Source: JAKSUT01 sp045616505
GTDB taxonomy: Bacteria; Cyanobacteriota; Vampirovibrionia; Gastranaerophilales; Gastranaerophilaceae
Assembly: GCA_045616505.1 (NCBI GenBank)
Contig: JAZLGV010000091.1
Location: 1 to 14,564, forward strand
Length of the DNA: 14,564 nt
Direction of reading: 5' to 3'
The translations under genes and the position numbers were made by a program. Shown here piece by piece: positions 1-7,706 of this stretch. The stretch's first letter is position 1; the number at the start of each line of letters is the position of its first letter. A model generated the notes under the pieces. It was not told the origin of the DNA. It did not search any database and was given only the letters and a program-made list of their open reading frames with translations.

Positions 1-145
1 GTGAAGACATTACATATTTATCAGAAGAATATATCCAGTCAAAGTTTAATGAACTGAATCTCCGTCCGCGTAAATGTTTGAATTACAGGACTCCGTATGA
101 GGTTTATTATTCTAAGGTGTTGCACTTGTTTTGACAATTCCCAGG
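1..145 (+). mobile_element. right-hand remnant of an IS30-family insertion sequence
   Basis: The window opens inside an insertion sequence. The 3' end of an IS30-type transposase gene lies at 3-134, followed by a few bases that probably belong to the terminal inverted repeat (TTGCACTTGTTTTGACAATT at about 120-139). The outer boundary near 140-146 is an estimate, because the left end and the target duplication are outside the window. The element abuts, and seems to replace, the 3' end of the minus-strand gene at 439-107. The family call rests on the transposase tail; the exact terminus is inferred. Confidence 0.7.
3..134 (+). CDS. IS30-family transposase, C-terminal fragment (cut by window edge)
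   Basis: This is the last 43 codons of an IS30-family DDE transposase, which would cut and join the ends of its insertion sequence. The frame is open from the window edge and stops with TGA at 132-134. The diagnostic part is the tail LNLRPRKCLNYRTPYEVYY, matching the IS30 signature LN-RPRK-L-x-TP-EVF that follows the last catalytic Glu; a plausible catalytic-region helix precedes it (about 8-60). The catalytic Asp residues lie outside the window, so activity cannot be judged. It is the only coding sequence besides the lipoprotein gene on the plus strand and converges on the 439-107 gene. Confidence 0.85.
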   Translation, partial: EDITYLSEEYIQSKFNELNLRPRKCLNYRTPYEVYYSKVLHLF

Positions 146-439
146 TTTTTGTTCTTCAATAATTGCAGCCTGTTCTTTAAAGAAATCAGGAGATTGACGT
201 TCAATATTTTTCCGTGCAGTTATTGCTTCCTGGATAACAACCCCAACATCCCTTTTGGTTACGTGTTGATAAGAAGGGACTATCATAAGTTCCTGAAAAC
301 CTAATTTATCAGGCCTGGGTATATACCTATGATTATGGACTGAAATATATTTATGATTTTCATGGCCATAAACCGCTTCGCATGGGAAACCTATAAAACA
401 ACTTAAAATTACAAGTGCGATAATTTTTGATTTCTTCAT
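107..439 (-). CDS. small exported His-rich protein of unknown function, 3' end altered by IS30 insertion
   Basis: I do not recognise the family. The start chosen is the ATG at 439, because AGAGGTGG lies 8 bases upstream; an in-frame start at 520 has no such site and would run through the preceding gene. The 110-residue product begins with MKKSK and a hydrophobic segment (residues about 5-25), a probable signal peptide or anchor. It is followed by a His-rich stretch, GHENHKYISVHNHRY, that could bind metal, although nothing else supports this. The rest is charged. The last ten or so codons (CQNKCNTLE) lie within the IS30 end, so the native C-terminus has probably been lost and replaced by element sequence. 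It starts 2 bases after the preceding stop codon and is probably co-transcribed with it. Confidence 0.6.
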   Translation of the reverse strand: MKKSKIIALVILSCFIGFPCEAVYGHENHKYISVHNHRYIPRPDKLGFQELMIVPSYQHVTKRDVGVVIQEAITARKNIERQSPDFFKEQAAIIEEQKPGNCQNKCNTLE

Positions 440-441
440 TT

Positions 442-1205
442 TCAAATCCACCTCTTTAAAATTGCAATTAAATACAAAAGAAATAATGGTGTGAAACACC
501 CTGTCATAATTAAAGCCCAAGATGCTAAAGAGAATTTTAACGTCTGCCCTTTAATAAATTTTTTTTGTTCCGAAACAGAAGCGTTAATATTTCTGACGCC
601 AATTTCAATTATCTGCTTAACTATTCTTTCACATCTTTCCCCGGCTTTATTTCCCAGGTCTGTCAGCCGTTTAAAATTTTGCCCAAAATAAATATCTAAT
701 TGTTCTGTAGTGTCATTTACAATGTTGTTGTTTAACAATACAAATCTGTCTGTTATTTTTTTAAGTTCAGTACAACCATCTGCAATATCATCCAAAAATT
801 TTTTGGTGGTTTCTTGGCGTACTTTTTCTTTGCTTATTAAATCTTTAATTTGCAAATTCAAATCTTCTATTGCAGTTGTTAATGATTTAATAGTTTTTTG
901 CTGTTCAGCAATTTGTTTTCCTAAATTTTCATTACCACTATAGTTTAAAGATTCTTTTTGTTGGGAATGTTCCGGCTTTTCACAGTTTTTTTGACATCGC
1001 CACCATCATTTAAAGAATTTCCGGCATCACCAAAATTTTCGCTTTCGTATTCGTCCTCAGAAAAGCCGGGAGCAGTTTCACTTGACATATTACCTTCGTT
1101 TTGCTCTTGCTCTTGTTCTATGAGCGATTGGGCGTCTTCATATTCATTTATGTCATTTAACTGGTTTTCATCAAAGGTTTCAACCTTGTTTTCTTCGTCA
1201 ATCAT
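442..1205 (-). CDS. acidic coiled-coil protein with C-terminal membrane anchor; frame broken at a T7 run
   Basis: The family is not recognised. Two minus-strand frames appear to be one gene. Frame one starts at 1205 (MIDEENKVETFDENQ), is very acidic, and stops at 945. Frame two is open from before the run and stops at 442. Both are open across a T7 run on the plus strand (986-992), and one extra base there gives a single 254-residue protein. It would have an acidic, Glu/Asp/Asn-rich N-terminal third and a coiled-coil middle (KQIAEQQKTIKSLTTAIEDL and following). It ends in a hydrophobic anchor (FSLASWALIMTGCFTPLFLL) before KRWI. The alternative, a separate gene with a TTG start at 861, has a poor ribosome site and would orphan about 40 well-formed upstream codons. 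The ATG at 1205 overlaps the topoisomerase stop (ATGA), which suggests translational coupling. Confidence 0.6.
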
Positions 1206-3030
1206 TTTTTAGCTCCTTTAGATTTTTGCTCAACTGCTTTACCCTTAACATCGTCATAAAAGATTTGACATTTTTTACAAATAAAGAAATATTCATCTTT
1301 GTTTTTGTATTTCAAACGCTTTAAAACGGATTTACATTTCTTGCAATATTCAATAATCGGCTTTTCATTGGCATCATCATAATAAAGATTTTCCCCATCT
1401 TCACCTTTGCAGTTTTTATCAGAACATACCCAAAAAAAGTGAGGGGTGGGGTTAGGTGAAAATTTCCTTTTACTTCTTTTAATTTTTCCCTATAGGGGGA
1501 GTCGGCCGGAAGATATTTATAAATATGGGTCATGGCCGTAATTAAAGTGCCTTCAGTAAATCTTTTTGGGGGTGTAGTTTCTTTTTCATCCACTTTAAAG
1601 GATTCTGCGGGACCGATATTTTCCCCGTTTTCTAAAACTGGCATCTTGCATACTTCCCGATCTTCCTTTTTCACATCTTCAAAACCGGAGATTTCCAAAA
1701 ATCCAAACTTAATAATGTCCTTTCCGCTTCCTTTGAGAGTTTCATTCTCAATCTGTAGTATAAAGTCAAATGTATTAAATTCCGCTGCCGGGAAAAATTG
1801 CATCAAATATCTTTCTGCAATTAACTTAAATAAATCCTTTTGCTCTTGGGAAGCGTCATCCGGAAGGGGAACACCGGTAGGAATAATTGCGTGATGGGCA
1901 GTAATTTTACTGTCATTCCATGCTTTAGTTTTAATATCTAAATTTGCTTGCATGATATGGTTAATGCCACTTTCTTTAAGGCCTTTTAATACCCGTGGCA
2001 CTTCTGCAAATTGTGAAGTGGGGAGATAGTTACAATCTGACCTGGGATAAGACACGATTTTCGCTAAATACAATTCCTCTGTTATTTGTTCGGTTTTTTT
2101 GGAAGACATTTTTAATTTTTCGTTTGCATCCGCTTGCAGGGTGTCTAAAGAATAAGGTAAAGGCGGTTGTTTTTTCACAACCTTTTGGTTAAATTCCCTA
2201 ACTGTAGCGTTTTTACCTGTTAATTTGGTAACAAGTGCATTAGCTGTGGCTTTATCAATTATTCTTCCTTCCGCATCCGCTACAGTATCTGAAGGCATTA
2301 AAATTTCTTTGAACGCAGTACCCTTTGTATCTTTGAAAGAACCGACAATATTAAAAAACGTTTGTTTTTTAATATTCTGTATTTCTTTTTCTCTTTTAAC
2401 TAACAAACCGAGGGTAGGGGTTTCAACACGCCCGATATTCCATGGTTCGGTATAGCCCCTGTTTTTTGTATAAAAAGTATAAACTCTTGATAAATTCATA
2501 CCTACAAGCCAATCACCACGTTGTCTTGCTTGCCCGGCATAATATAAAGTTTTGAATTTATTATTGTCCTCAATAGCGTTATATGCCTGTTCAATACTTT
2601 CATCGTCAGTGGCATTAATAAGAATACGCTGTACCTTGCCTTGATATTTGGCCATTTCTATAACCTCGTCCACAAGCAACTGTCCTTCACGGTCAGGGTC
2701 TCCGCCATTTACAACAACATCTGCAGATTTAATTAAATTGGTAATAATTTTAAATTGAGAGGCTGTTTTTGCTGATGGTAAAAGTTTGAATTTTTCCGGG
2801 AAAATCTTAAAACATTTCCATTCGGCATATTCAGGGTGGTTTTCATATTCCTTTGGTTCTGCTAACCTGGCAATGTGGCCAAATGCCCAGGTAATAATGT
2901 CATCTCCCTTTTGAAAATAACCGCAACGTATACCACCTATACTTTCAACTTTTTTTGTAAATTCGCCTTTCCAAAACCAAACGGCAACCGCCATTGCCAC
3001 GCTGAATTTTTCAAAAATAAATACTCTCAT
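1202..3030 (-). CDS. topB: DNA topoisomerase III (TopB/TraE type); frame broken at an A7 run
   Basis: This is a type IA topoisomerase, which passes single strands through a transient 5'-phosphotyrosyl break and probably resolves DNA during transfer or replication of the element. The Toprim domain shows Glu7 (MRVFIFEKFS; the usual EKPS has Phe for Pro) and the acidic triad DPDREGQLLVDE at 111-122. The active-site Tyr is in YPRSDCNYLP (Tyr328), and ITAHHAIIPTG at 376-386 is typical. The open frame from 3030 would stop at 1321 with a nonsense tail. Adding one base to the A7 run at 1432-1438 restores a zinc-ribbon tail with CSDKNC, CKKC and CKKC and ends at 1202, overlapping the next ATG by four bases. 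The restored length is 609 residues, close to E. coli TopB (about 650). RP4 TraE is a related conjugative-element enzyme. Confidence 0.9.
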
Positions 3031-3043
3031 TTCTTATCTCCTT

Positions 3044-3790
3044 TCAGAATTTTTTAAATCCAAAATTTTTGGAATTTCCCGTATGCTCTGATAATTTGGC
3101 ATCCGGAATGGCAGTTGAATAACTGCCATCTCTACTTAATCTGTCTAATGCTAATTGCTCGTCCTGTTTGTGTAATTCGGCCCGTGTTTTAGCAATATCA
3201 TTAGCAAGATATAATGCGTGTTTTTGGGCTTTAAGCCCCTCAATAGTATTATGCTTTTGTTTTTGCCCCAACCATCCTTCCGGGTTACTTTTAAGCACTT
3301 CGGCAAGTTGGGCATCTATATTGGCAATCAGTTGTATAGTATTTGTGTTATCGGCGGTTAACTCTTCATTTCTCGTTTTAGCTTCTTGCCGGATGGCAAC
3401 CCCTTTTTCTTTCACCTTTGCCGGTAAAATCGCCCCGCTTGCCAACAAATCATTTTTTTGGCTGGTGGCATAGCTGTTCCAATCATTTTTAATATTGATA
3501 ACACTTATAGCATTACCCCTGATGTTATTTGCTGAATTGATGATTGAATTGGCGTTTGCGATAATTGAACCGTATGAAGTGCCGGAAATTTTTTTGGCAA
3601 TATTGCTGTATTCAATAGCGGCATCTTTTGCTTTTTGCACCCATTCAGCGGTTTTTCTTACTTTTTCTGCAAATTTCTTTGCATCAAAAACATTGCCGCC
3701 CCTGAAATGAAATTTTGCGGCCGCTCCGCCAAATACTATAAAAATTGTTGTTACTGTTAATATCGCAATTAATTTTTTAGATATTTTCAT
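3044..3790 (-). CDS. second TrbJ/VirB5-like exported coiled-coil protein
   Basis: This 248-residue protein is probably exported and may be a minor pilus or tip component, by analogy with TrbJ/VirB5. The start is the ATG at 3790 (MKISKK), 9 bases after AAGGAG; the longer frame from 3829 lacks this. Residues 5-25 form a signal peptide (LIAILTVTTIFIVFGGAAA). The remainder is helical and rich in Ala, Lys, Asn and Gln, with FDAKKFAEKVRKTAEWVQKA near the start, as TrbJ proteins have. It overlaps the end of traF by 14 bases and ends 13 bases before the topoisomerase start. Assignment is by architecture and context rather than a unique motif; it is a distinct sequence from the trbJ at 7706-6927. Confidence 0.6.
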   Translation of the reverse strand: MKISKKLIAILTVTTIFIVFGGAAAKFHFRGGNVFDAKKFAEKVRKTAEWVQKAKDAAIEYSNIAKKISGTSYGSIIANANSIINSANNIRGNAISVINIKNDWNSYATSQKNDLLASGAILPAKVKEKGVAIRQEAKTRNEELTADNTNTIQLIANIDAQLAEVLKSNPEGWLGQKQKHNTIEGLKAQKHALYLANDIAKTRAELHKQDEQLALDRLSRDGSYSTAIPDAKLSEHTGNSKNFGFKKF

Positions 3791-4331
3791 AACTGAAACT
3801 CCTTGATACGCTTGCAAAACTTTTTGCAATTTTTTGTATTAAATCTTCAACTGTTTTATATTCAAAAACTAAAATAATTTTCCCTATTACATCTTCTTTG
3901 GAAAATTCGCCTAAATAACGGCTGTCCAAAGAATTAAATACATTGTTGACTAATAAATAGTGTTCTTTTGCTACACGTTTTAATCCTTTTGTTTGTTGTG
4001 GCAAATATGATTTATAAGTAATTGGATATTCCATATTCCTTATAATTAATTTGTCTTTGGTAATCAGATATTGCGAACCTGATACCCCTTGAACTTGTTT
4101 AATAAGATATTTCCCTTTGTAACCGGCAATTTCCGGAATATCAACCGGTAATTTTGCAACAACAAAATCTTCTATTTGTGGTTCTCCCGGAACTCTCATA
4201 TATACACCTTGTGGGGCAGATAAAGTATTGTTGGTGAAAAATAAGACTCCGGTTATTATCCGCAAAACGTATATACTTCCCATAAGGAATAAGATTGTAA
4301 TTGAAGAAATTAATAATTTTTTATTTGCCAT
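3777..4331 (-). CDS. traF: TraF-like S26 family peptidase (pilin maturation)
   Basis: This is a membrane-anchored serine peptidase related to signal peptidase I. In RP4, TraF trims and cyclises the TrbC pilin, and the presence of trbC here makes that role likely. An N-terminal membrane helix spans residues 7-32. It is followed by NNTLSAPQGVY, the TraF active-site box with the candidate nucleophile Ser38 (RP4 TraF uses Ser37). LIKQVQGVSG holds the candidate general base Lys78. NSLDSRYLG at 133-141 matches the conserved signal-peptidase box that ends in DSR-x-x-G. The length, 184 residues, is normal for the family. It starts one base after the stop of the preceding trbL-like gene and overlaps the next gene by 14 bases, so it is an operon member. 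Confidence 0.87.
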   Translation of the reverse strand: MANKKLLISSITILFLMGSIYVLRIITGVLFFTNNTLSAPQGVYMRVPGEPQIEDFVVAKLPVDIPEIAGYKGKYLIKQVQGVSGSQYLITKDKLIIRNMEYPITYKSYLPQQTKGLKRVAKEHYLLVNNVFNSLDSRYLGEFSKEDVIGKIILVFEYKTVEDLIQKIAKSFASVSRSFSYENI

Positions 4332-4332
4332 T

Positions 4333-5256
4333 TTACAATTCCCATGCCCCGCTTAAATGATTGGCAACTGTTTTGGGTATATCTCCAGTTAAATAGGCAA
4401 AAACAACCAACATCAGGCAATATTTCATATAGGGTATAAAAAATCCTGCTCTTGATGCTTCGCTGATATTGTTAATATCTGCCGGTAAGGAAGGCAAAAA
4501 TTCTTTAATGCCTATCGTAGTAAAATAAATCATTACCGATGTCATCATAAGGGTGACCGTTGACGCCCATAAAGAACCTAACAATCCTTCCGGAATGAAC
4601 TTAGTAAAACCGTTGACAGAGAAAGGTAAGCCCCAAATGTTAAATGCCGCTGAAACATAAAATTGAACATAAACATAAGCAATTTTTATCGCCAAAAACA
4701 TATATACAAGAATTACAAACCAACTCATAAAGAAAATACCCAATGAATACAAGGCGTTTGTAAATAAATGAAACGCAGAAGTATTGGCAATAATGTTTAA
4801 TCCTGGCAAATTATCCAATGCCATCCGCATCAACATTTGCGGCTGTGACAGGTTTTCCGTCAATCCTGATACGGATGTCCCCGTCATGGCTTGCCCAACC
4901 CCTGTGGTAATAGAAAGAAAGAAATCATTTAAAATCATTTTCCAGTTTGTGATGGCAAAAAGACAAAATCCGTATTTAAGAACTTTATGCAAAACATTTG
5001 GTACGGAAAACTGAAAATTACTAAAAACAAAGGAAAGACCAATATCTATAATTGCTATGCTTATAAAAAACTCCAAGGAAAAATTAAGAAGAAAGCCGAA
5101 GGCATTAATAGCCCCGTCCGCCAAAAAACCCAATACTTCATTAATGCAGTCACCAAATTTACTGAAGGCCTCAACTCCAAAAGGAACAACTTGGGCATCT
5201 GCCGGTAAGCCGATATATTCTTTAATTATTTCCCATGTCATACTTGCTGCATTCAT
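4333..5256 (-). CDS. second TrbL/VirB6-like inner-membrane protein
   Basis: This is a polytopic inner-membrane protein of 307 residues, probably a channel component of the secretion system. Hydrophobic segments fall at about 50-80, 93-118, 165-200, 225-250 and 270-300. The block IIDIGL (69-74) followed by LKYGFCLFAITNWKMILNDF (93-112) matches IIDLAL and FRYGFFLFVIRNFQDVANML at nearly the same spacing in the trbL product at 6925-5795, so the two are homologous. It lacks the long hydrophilic C-terminus of that protein. No strong ribosome site precedes the ATG at 5256. The gene heads the second half of the minus-strand series, divergent from the lipoprotein gene, and shares its AT-rich intergenic region. 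Confidence 0.72.
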   Translation of the reverse strand: MNAASMTWEIIKEYIGLPADAQVVPFGVEAFSKFGDCINEVLGFLADGAINAFGFLLNFSLEFFISIAIIDIGLSFVFSNFQFSVPNVLHKVLKYGFCLFAITNWKMILNDFFLSITTGVGQAMTGTSVSGLTENLSQPQMLMRMALDNLPGLNIIANTSAFHLFTNALYSLGIFFMSWFVILVYMFLAIKIAYVYVQFYVSAAFNIWGLPFSVNGFTKFIPEGLLGSLWASTVTLMMTSVMIYFTTIGIKEFLPSLPADINNISEASRAGFFIPYMKYCLMLVVFAYLTGDIPKTVANHLSGAWEL

Positions 5257-5275
5257 AAAAATTCTCTTTTCTATA

Positions 5276-5304
5276 TTGCTTTTATTTAAAAATAATATTA
5301 TAAA
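5276..5304 (+). promoter_or_regulatory. candidate sigma70-type promoter of the lipoprotein gene
   Basis: TTGCTT at 5276-5281 and TATAAA at 5299-5304 are separated by 17 bases, a normal arrangement for a housekeeping promoter. It sits about 40 bases upstream of the ATG at 5344, which has AAGGAG at 5328-5333. This is the only plus-strand gene of the transfer region, so it needs its own promoter. The whole intergenic region is very AT-rich, so chance matches are likely. Confidence 0.45.
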
Positions 5305-5318
5305 TATAAATATAAATA
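5301..5318. repeat. short tandem repeat, three copies of TAAATA
   Basis: Three direct copies of the hexamer TAAATA lie between the divergent lipoprotein gene and the second trbL-like gene, overlapping the downstream edge of the candidate promoter. It may be a regulatory site, a flexible AT-rich spacer, or simple low-complexity sequence. Confidence 0.5.
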
Positions 5319-5343
5319 TATTGTTAAAAGGAGATGAAAAATT

Positions 5344-5754
5344 ATGAAAAAAACTACTTTAATTTCAATCGCTGTTTTGCTGTTTTCTTCTTTATGTTTG
5401 ACCGGTTGCGGTAAAACCATAACCGAAGAATACGCTGAATTATGTAAAGAATACGAACCCTACAGGGCTTATAAGATTTCTGGTAGATTTTATAACGGTA
5501 TTGATAAAAAAATATATAATACTGAAGAAGAACATCCTATTATGGATAAACGCAAAGAATACATTCTTGAAGGGGAAAAAATCTTTGTAAAGATTGAGGC
5601 TTTAGCCTCTAAAGATACGGAACTTATGAAAGATTTTCACAGAAAATTTATTATTGGTAAAAACACCCCTCAAAATGCTAAAAATTTGTTTAATCTTAGG
5701 CTTGAACAACATAAAGAATTACATAAAGGCTGTACATATGATTTTAAGTTTTAA
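5344..5754 (+). CDS. small lipoprotein, possible entry- or surface-exclusion factor
   Basis: This is a 136-residue lipoprotein. The signal peptide MKKTTLISIAVLLFSSLCLT leads into the lipobox LTGC with the lipidated Cys22. The mature part is charged and rich in Lys, Glu and Tyr, with no family signature that I recognise. The start is firm: AAGGAG precedes the ATG by 10 bases. It is encoded opposite to the surrounding transfer genes, between trbL and a second trbL-like gene, with its own promoter-like sequence and a strong terminator. In RP4 a small lipoprotein, TrbK, encoded between trbJ and trbL, gives entry exclusion. The position and lipid anchor suggest a similar role, but there is no visible sequence similarity, so this is inference. 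Confidence 0.8.
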   Translation: MKKTTLISIAVLLFSSLCLTGCGKTITEEYAELCKEYEPYRAYKISGRFYNGIDKKIYNTEEEHPIMDKRKEYILEGEKIFVKIEALASKDTELMKDFHRKFIIGKNTPQNAKNLFNLRLEQHKELHKGCTYDFKF

Positions 5755-5767
5755 TTTCCCTTTTCTT

Positions 5768-5791
5768 AAGGGCGGTCAAATGACCGCTCTT
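5768..5791 (+). terminator. rho-independent terminator of the lipoprotein gene
   Basis: A 10-base-pair stem with one G-T pair (AAGGGCGGTC, 5768-5777, with GACCGCTCTT, 5782-5791) closes an AAAT loop, and the T run continues to 5796. It begins 14 bases after the lipoprotein stop. On the minus strand no T run follows the stem, so it should not terminate the convergent trbL transcript. Its T run overlaps the last codons of trbL. Confidence 0.85.
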
Positions 5792-5794
5792 TTT

Positions 5795-6925
5795 TTATGG
5801 AAGATTTTTTGCCGTATCCGTCTCTAATTTAAATCTGGCTTCTTTTACTTCTGCCGGTGTTTTTTGCTTTGGCCTGTTTTCAAAAGGATTAGACCGCCGT
5901 AGGGTTTGTGAATGTCCTCTATCATAATTTGGAAACCAAATTTTCCCTGCCGGATCGCCTGTAGCTTTATTAATTAAATCTTTTGCTATAGCCCATGTTG
6001 TGTTTTTGGCAGCTTTTGTTTTAGTCTGACCATCCTCTATTCTGTCTTTATATTGTTGTACACCGCCGGCGGCCATTGCTGTTGCTGCTATTGGGGCTTT
6101 CATGGCGCCAACTGCCATGCCAGTTGCAAATGACCCAATACTGCCGCCCATTGCTGAACTGCCCGACATAATATTGGCGGCAAACTGGGGAAGATTGGCA
6201 ACAATCAGCCCAAGCACTAAAAACCGTAAAGCATAGTTAACAATATCAATAGTTATGTCATCTCCTGTAATAGCAATACTAAAATTGGTTATTTCTGCCT
6301 CTACCAGTGCTAACATAAAATACATCACCATTATTTTGGTGAGGGACGAGAAAAAACCTGTAACAATTCTTTGAAACAAGAAACTTAACTGATTGATGCA
6401 GGTAAAGGGAATGTAAAAAATGGCCATACTGGAAAAAATGCAAAATTCAATTTTCATTTCCAAAAACTGGAAAACCATTTTGAAGGTGGCAATAGCCGTA
6501 AAAGCAATGGCTAACAAACATAAAAGCCATGTTCCGAACATATCTAAAATAGGCATATTAAAACATTGCCCAAATAATTTACTCACCATATCAAAGCCTT
6601 TGCTCCATAACGCCCCCGGTGACAGGGATAATGCCCCGGCACTGCCTGTTGCTGCAACTGAACCCGCCATTGCAAAAGTTTTAAATAGCATGTTGGCAAC
6701 ATCCTGAAAATTCCTGATAACAAATAGAAAAAATCCATAGCGAAATGTTTTTAAAATAAAATCCCTGAACTTTGTATCATTAGGGGAAAGGCAATATGTT
6801 AATGCCAAATCAATAATTGCAAAAGTATAAATCATCCATTCCGCATGTGGCTGAAGATTCATCATGCCGATAACGCTATGCTGTTCAAAAAAGGCAAGGA
6901 TGCCGTCAATCCCGTTGGAAATCAT
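5795..6925 (-). CDS. trbL: TrbL/VirB6-like inner-membrane mating-pair protein
   Basis: This is a polytopic inner-membrane subunit of the P-type secretion channel. The 376-residue product has hydrophobic segments at about 30-46, 62-82, 128-155, 160-178, 186-208 and 228-246. Next comes LPQFAANIMSG and a Gly/Ala/Ser/Met-rich stretch (255-290), typical of TrbL proteins. A hydrophilic, probably cytoplasmic, tail runs from about 290 to the end. RP4 TrbL is longer (about 528 residues), mostly in that tail. The ATG lies one base after the trbJ stop, so it belongs to the same transcript. Its 3' end is convergent with the lipoprotein gene and touches that gene's terminator. Confidence 0.85.
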   Translation of the reverse strand: MISNGIDGILAFFEQHSVIGMMNLQPHAEWMIYTFAIIDLALTYCLSPNDTKFRDFILKTFRYGFFLFVIRNFQDVANMLFKTFAMAGSVAATGSAGALSLSPGALWSKGFDMVSKLFGQCFNMPILDMFGTWLLCLLAIAFTAIATFKMVFQFLEMKIEFCIFSSMAIFYIPFTCINQLSFLFQRIVTGFFSSLTKIMVMYFMLALVEAEITNFSIAITGDDITIDIVNYALRFLVLGLIVANLPQFAANIMSGSSAMGGSIGSFATGMAVGAMKAPIAATAMAAGGVQQYKDRIEDGQTKTKAAKNTTWAIAKDLINKATGDPAGKIWFPNYDRGHSQTLRRSNPFENRPKQKTPAEVKEARFKLETDTAKNLP

Positions 6926-6926
6926 C

Positions 6927-7706
6927 TTATCTGCTCCATGTTACTCTGCCGTATTTTTCAAATGGCGATGTATCTGTTAATTTTATAGTTGCTTTTGTAT
7001 CTAAGCTTTCAATATATTCAGAATTTTCTTTGTTAATTTTATCCAGTAAATTCTCCAAATTTTCTTTCTGTTTAAGTTTGGTCTGTTCTAAAAATAACTG
7101 TCTTTCTTTTCTTAATTCTTCAATAGCAAACTGAATGGCCTGAATATTTGTCTGACAGGCGGCAATGTAGTTGGCGATTTGTTGTGCCTGTAAATTGCCT
7201 TTGACACTTTCATTTTGTTTTAATAATTTTTGTAAATTCTTTTGTTCTATCTCCAACTGTGCTTGCAGCCTGTTATACCGTTCCTGATACTTAATTGTGT
7301 CATTTGCCAATTCCGTATTAACTTTTCTGTTTTCCGCCCGGTATTCACTATATGTAATTGTCCTGGGGTCTAATGTTCTGAATCGGTTTTCGTAAACTTG
7401 TTGGATATTTTGTAGTGAAGTACCGGCATTATAAATATAATTACCGTCCGCAATAATACTGTTTACAGATGCTGCTGTTGTTTTGTACGCACTTAAAATA
7501 TCTTGCACTTCTGATGGTGCAAGGCTTGTTAAATCTTGTGCTGCCATCGCCACCTTTTGGGCTTCCAACGCAACTAATTTGGCGGTTTCGGCATAACTCT
7601 TTGCTTCCTGTGCTACAGAAGAGGCATCATAAACAGGATAAGTGGCATAGGCAACCGTATTAACCATGAACGTAATTAAGAAAATTAAATTAAGCAATTT
7701 TTTCAT
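6927..7706 (-). CDS. trbJ: TrbJ/VirB5-like exported protein
   Basis: This is an exported mating-pair formation protein of 259 residues, almost the size of RP4 TrbJ (258). A signal peptide covers residues 1-21 (MKKLLNLIFLITFMVNTVAYA) and would be cut before TYPVYD. The mature part is a long helical protein: an Ala-rich first section (residues 30-62) and then a coiled coil (about 130-230) rich in Gln, Glu, Lys and Leu. The start at 7706 has GAGGT a short way upstream and overlaps the trbE stop by 17 bases, pointing to translational coupling. Its position between trbE and trbL agrees with the trb gene order, although trbF to trbI are missing between trbE and trbJ. Confidence 0.85.
   Translation of the reverse strand: MKKLLNLIFLITFMVNTVAYATYPVYDASSVAQEAKSYAETAKLVALEAQKVAMAAQDLTSLAPSEVQDILSAYKTTAASVNSIIADGNYIYNAGTSLQNIQQVYENRFRTLDPRTITYSEYRAENRKVNTELANDTIKYQERYNRLQAQLEIEQKNLQKLLKQNESVKGNLQAQQIANYIAACQTNIQAIQFAIEELRKERQLFLEQTKLKQKENLENLLDKINKENSEYIESLDTKATIKLTDTSPFEKYGRVTWSR

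Noticed and set aside
440..520. Upstream start at 520 for the small exported protein
   Set aside because: It has no ribosome site and would put 27 residues before a normal signal peptide; the ATG at 439 has AGAGGTGG.
1321..1430. Short topoisomerase ending at 1321 as the natural C-terminus
   Set aside because: The tail after the A7 run has no topoisomerase character, while the alternative frame carries three cysteine pairs and ends at a coupled start.
3791..3829. Upstream start at 3829 for the second trbJ-like gene
   Set aside because: AAGGAG stands just before the ATG at 3790, and a start there puts the signal peptide at the N-terminus.
4784..5347. Plus-strand open frames over the second trbL-like gene
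   Set aside because: They are antisense shadows of a clear membrane-protein gene, lacking ribosome sites or recognisable protein features.
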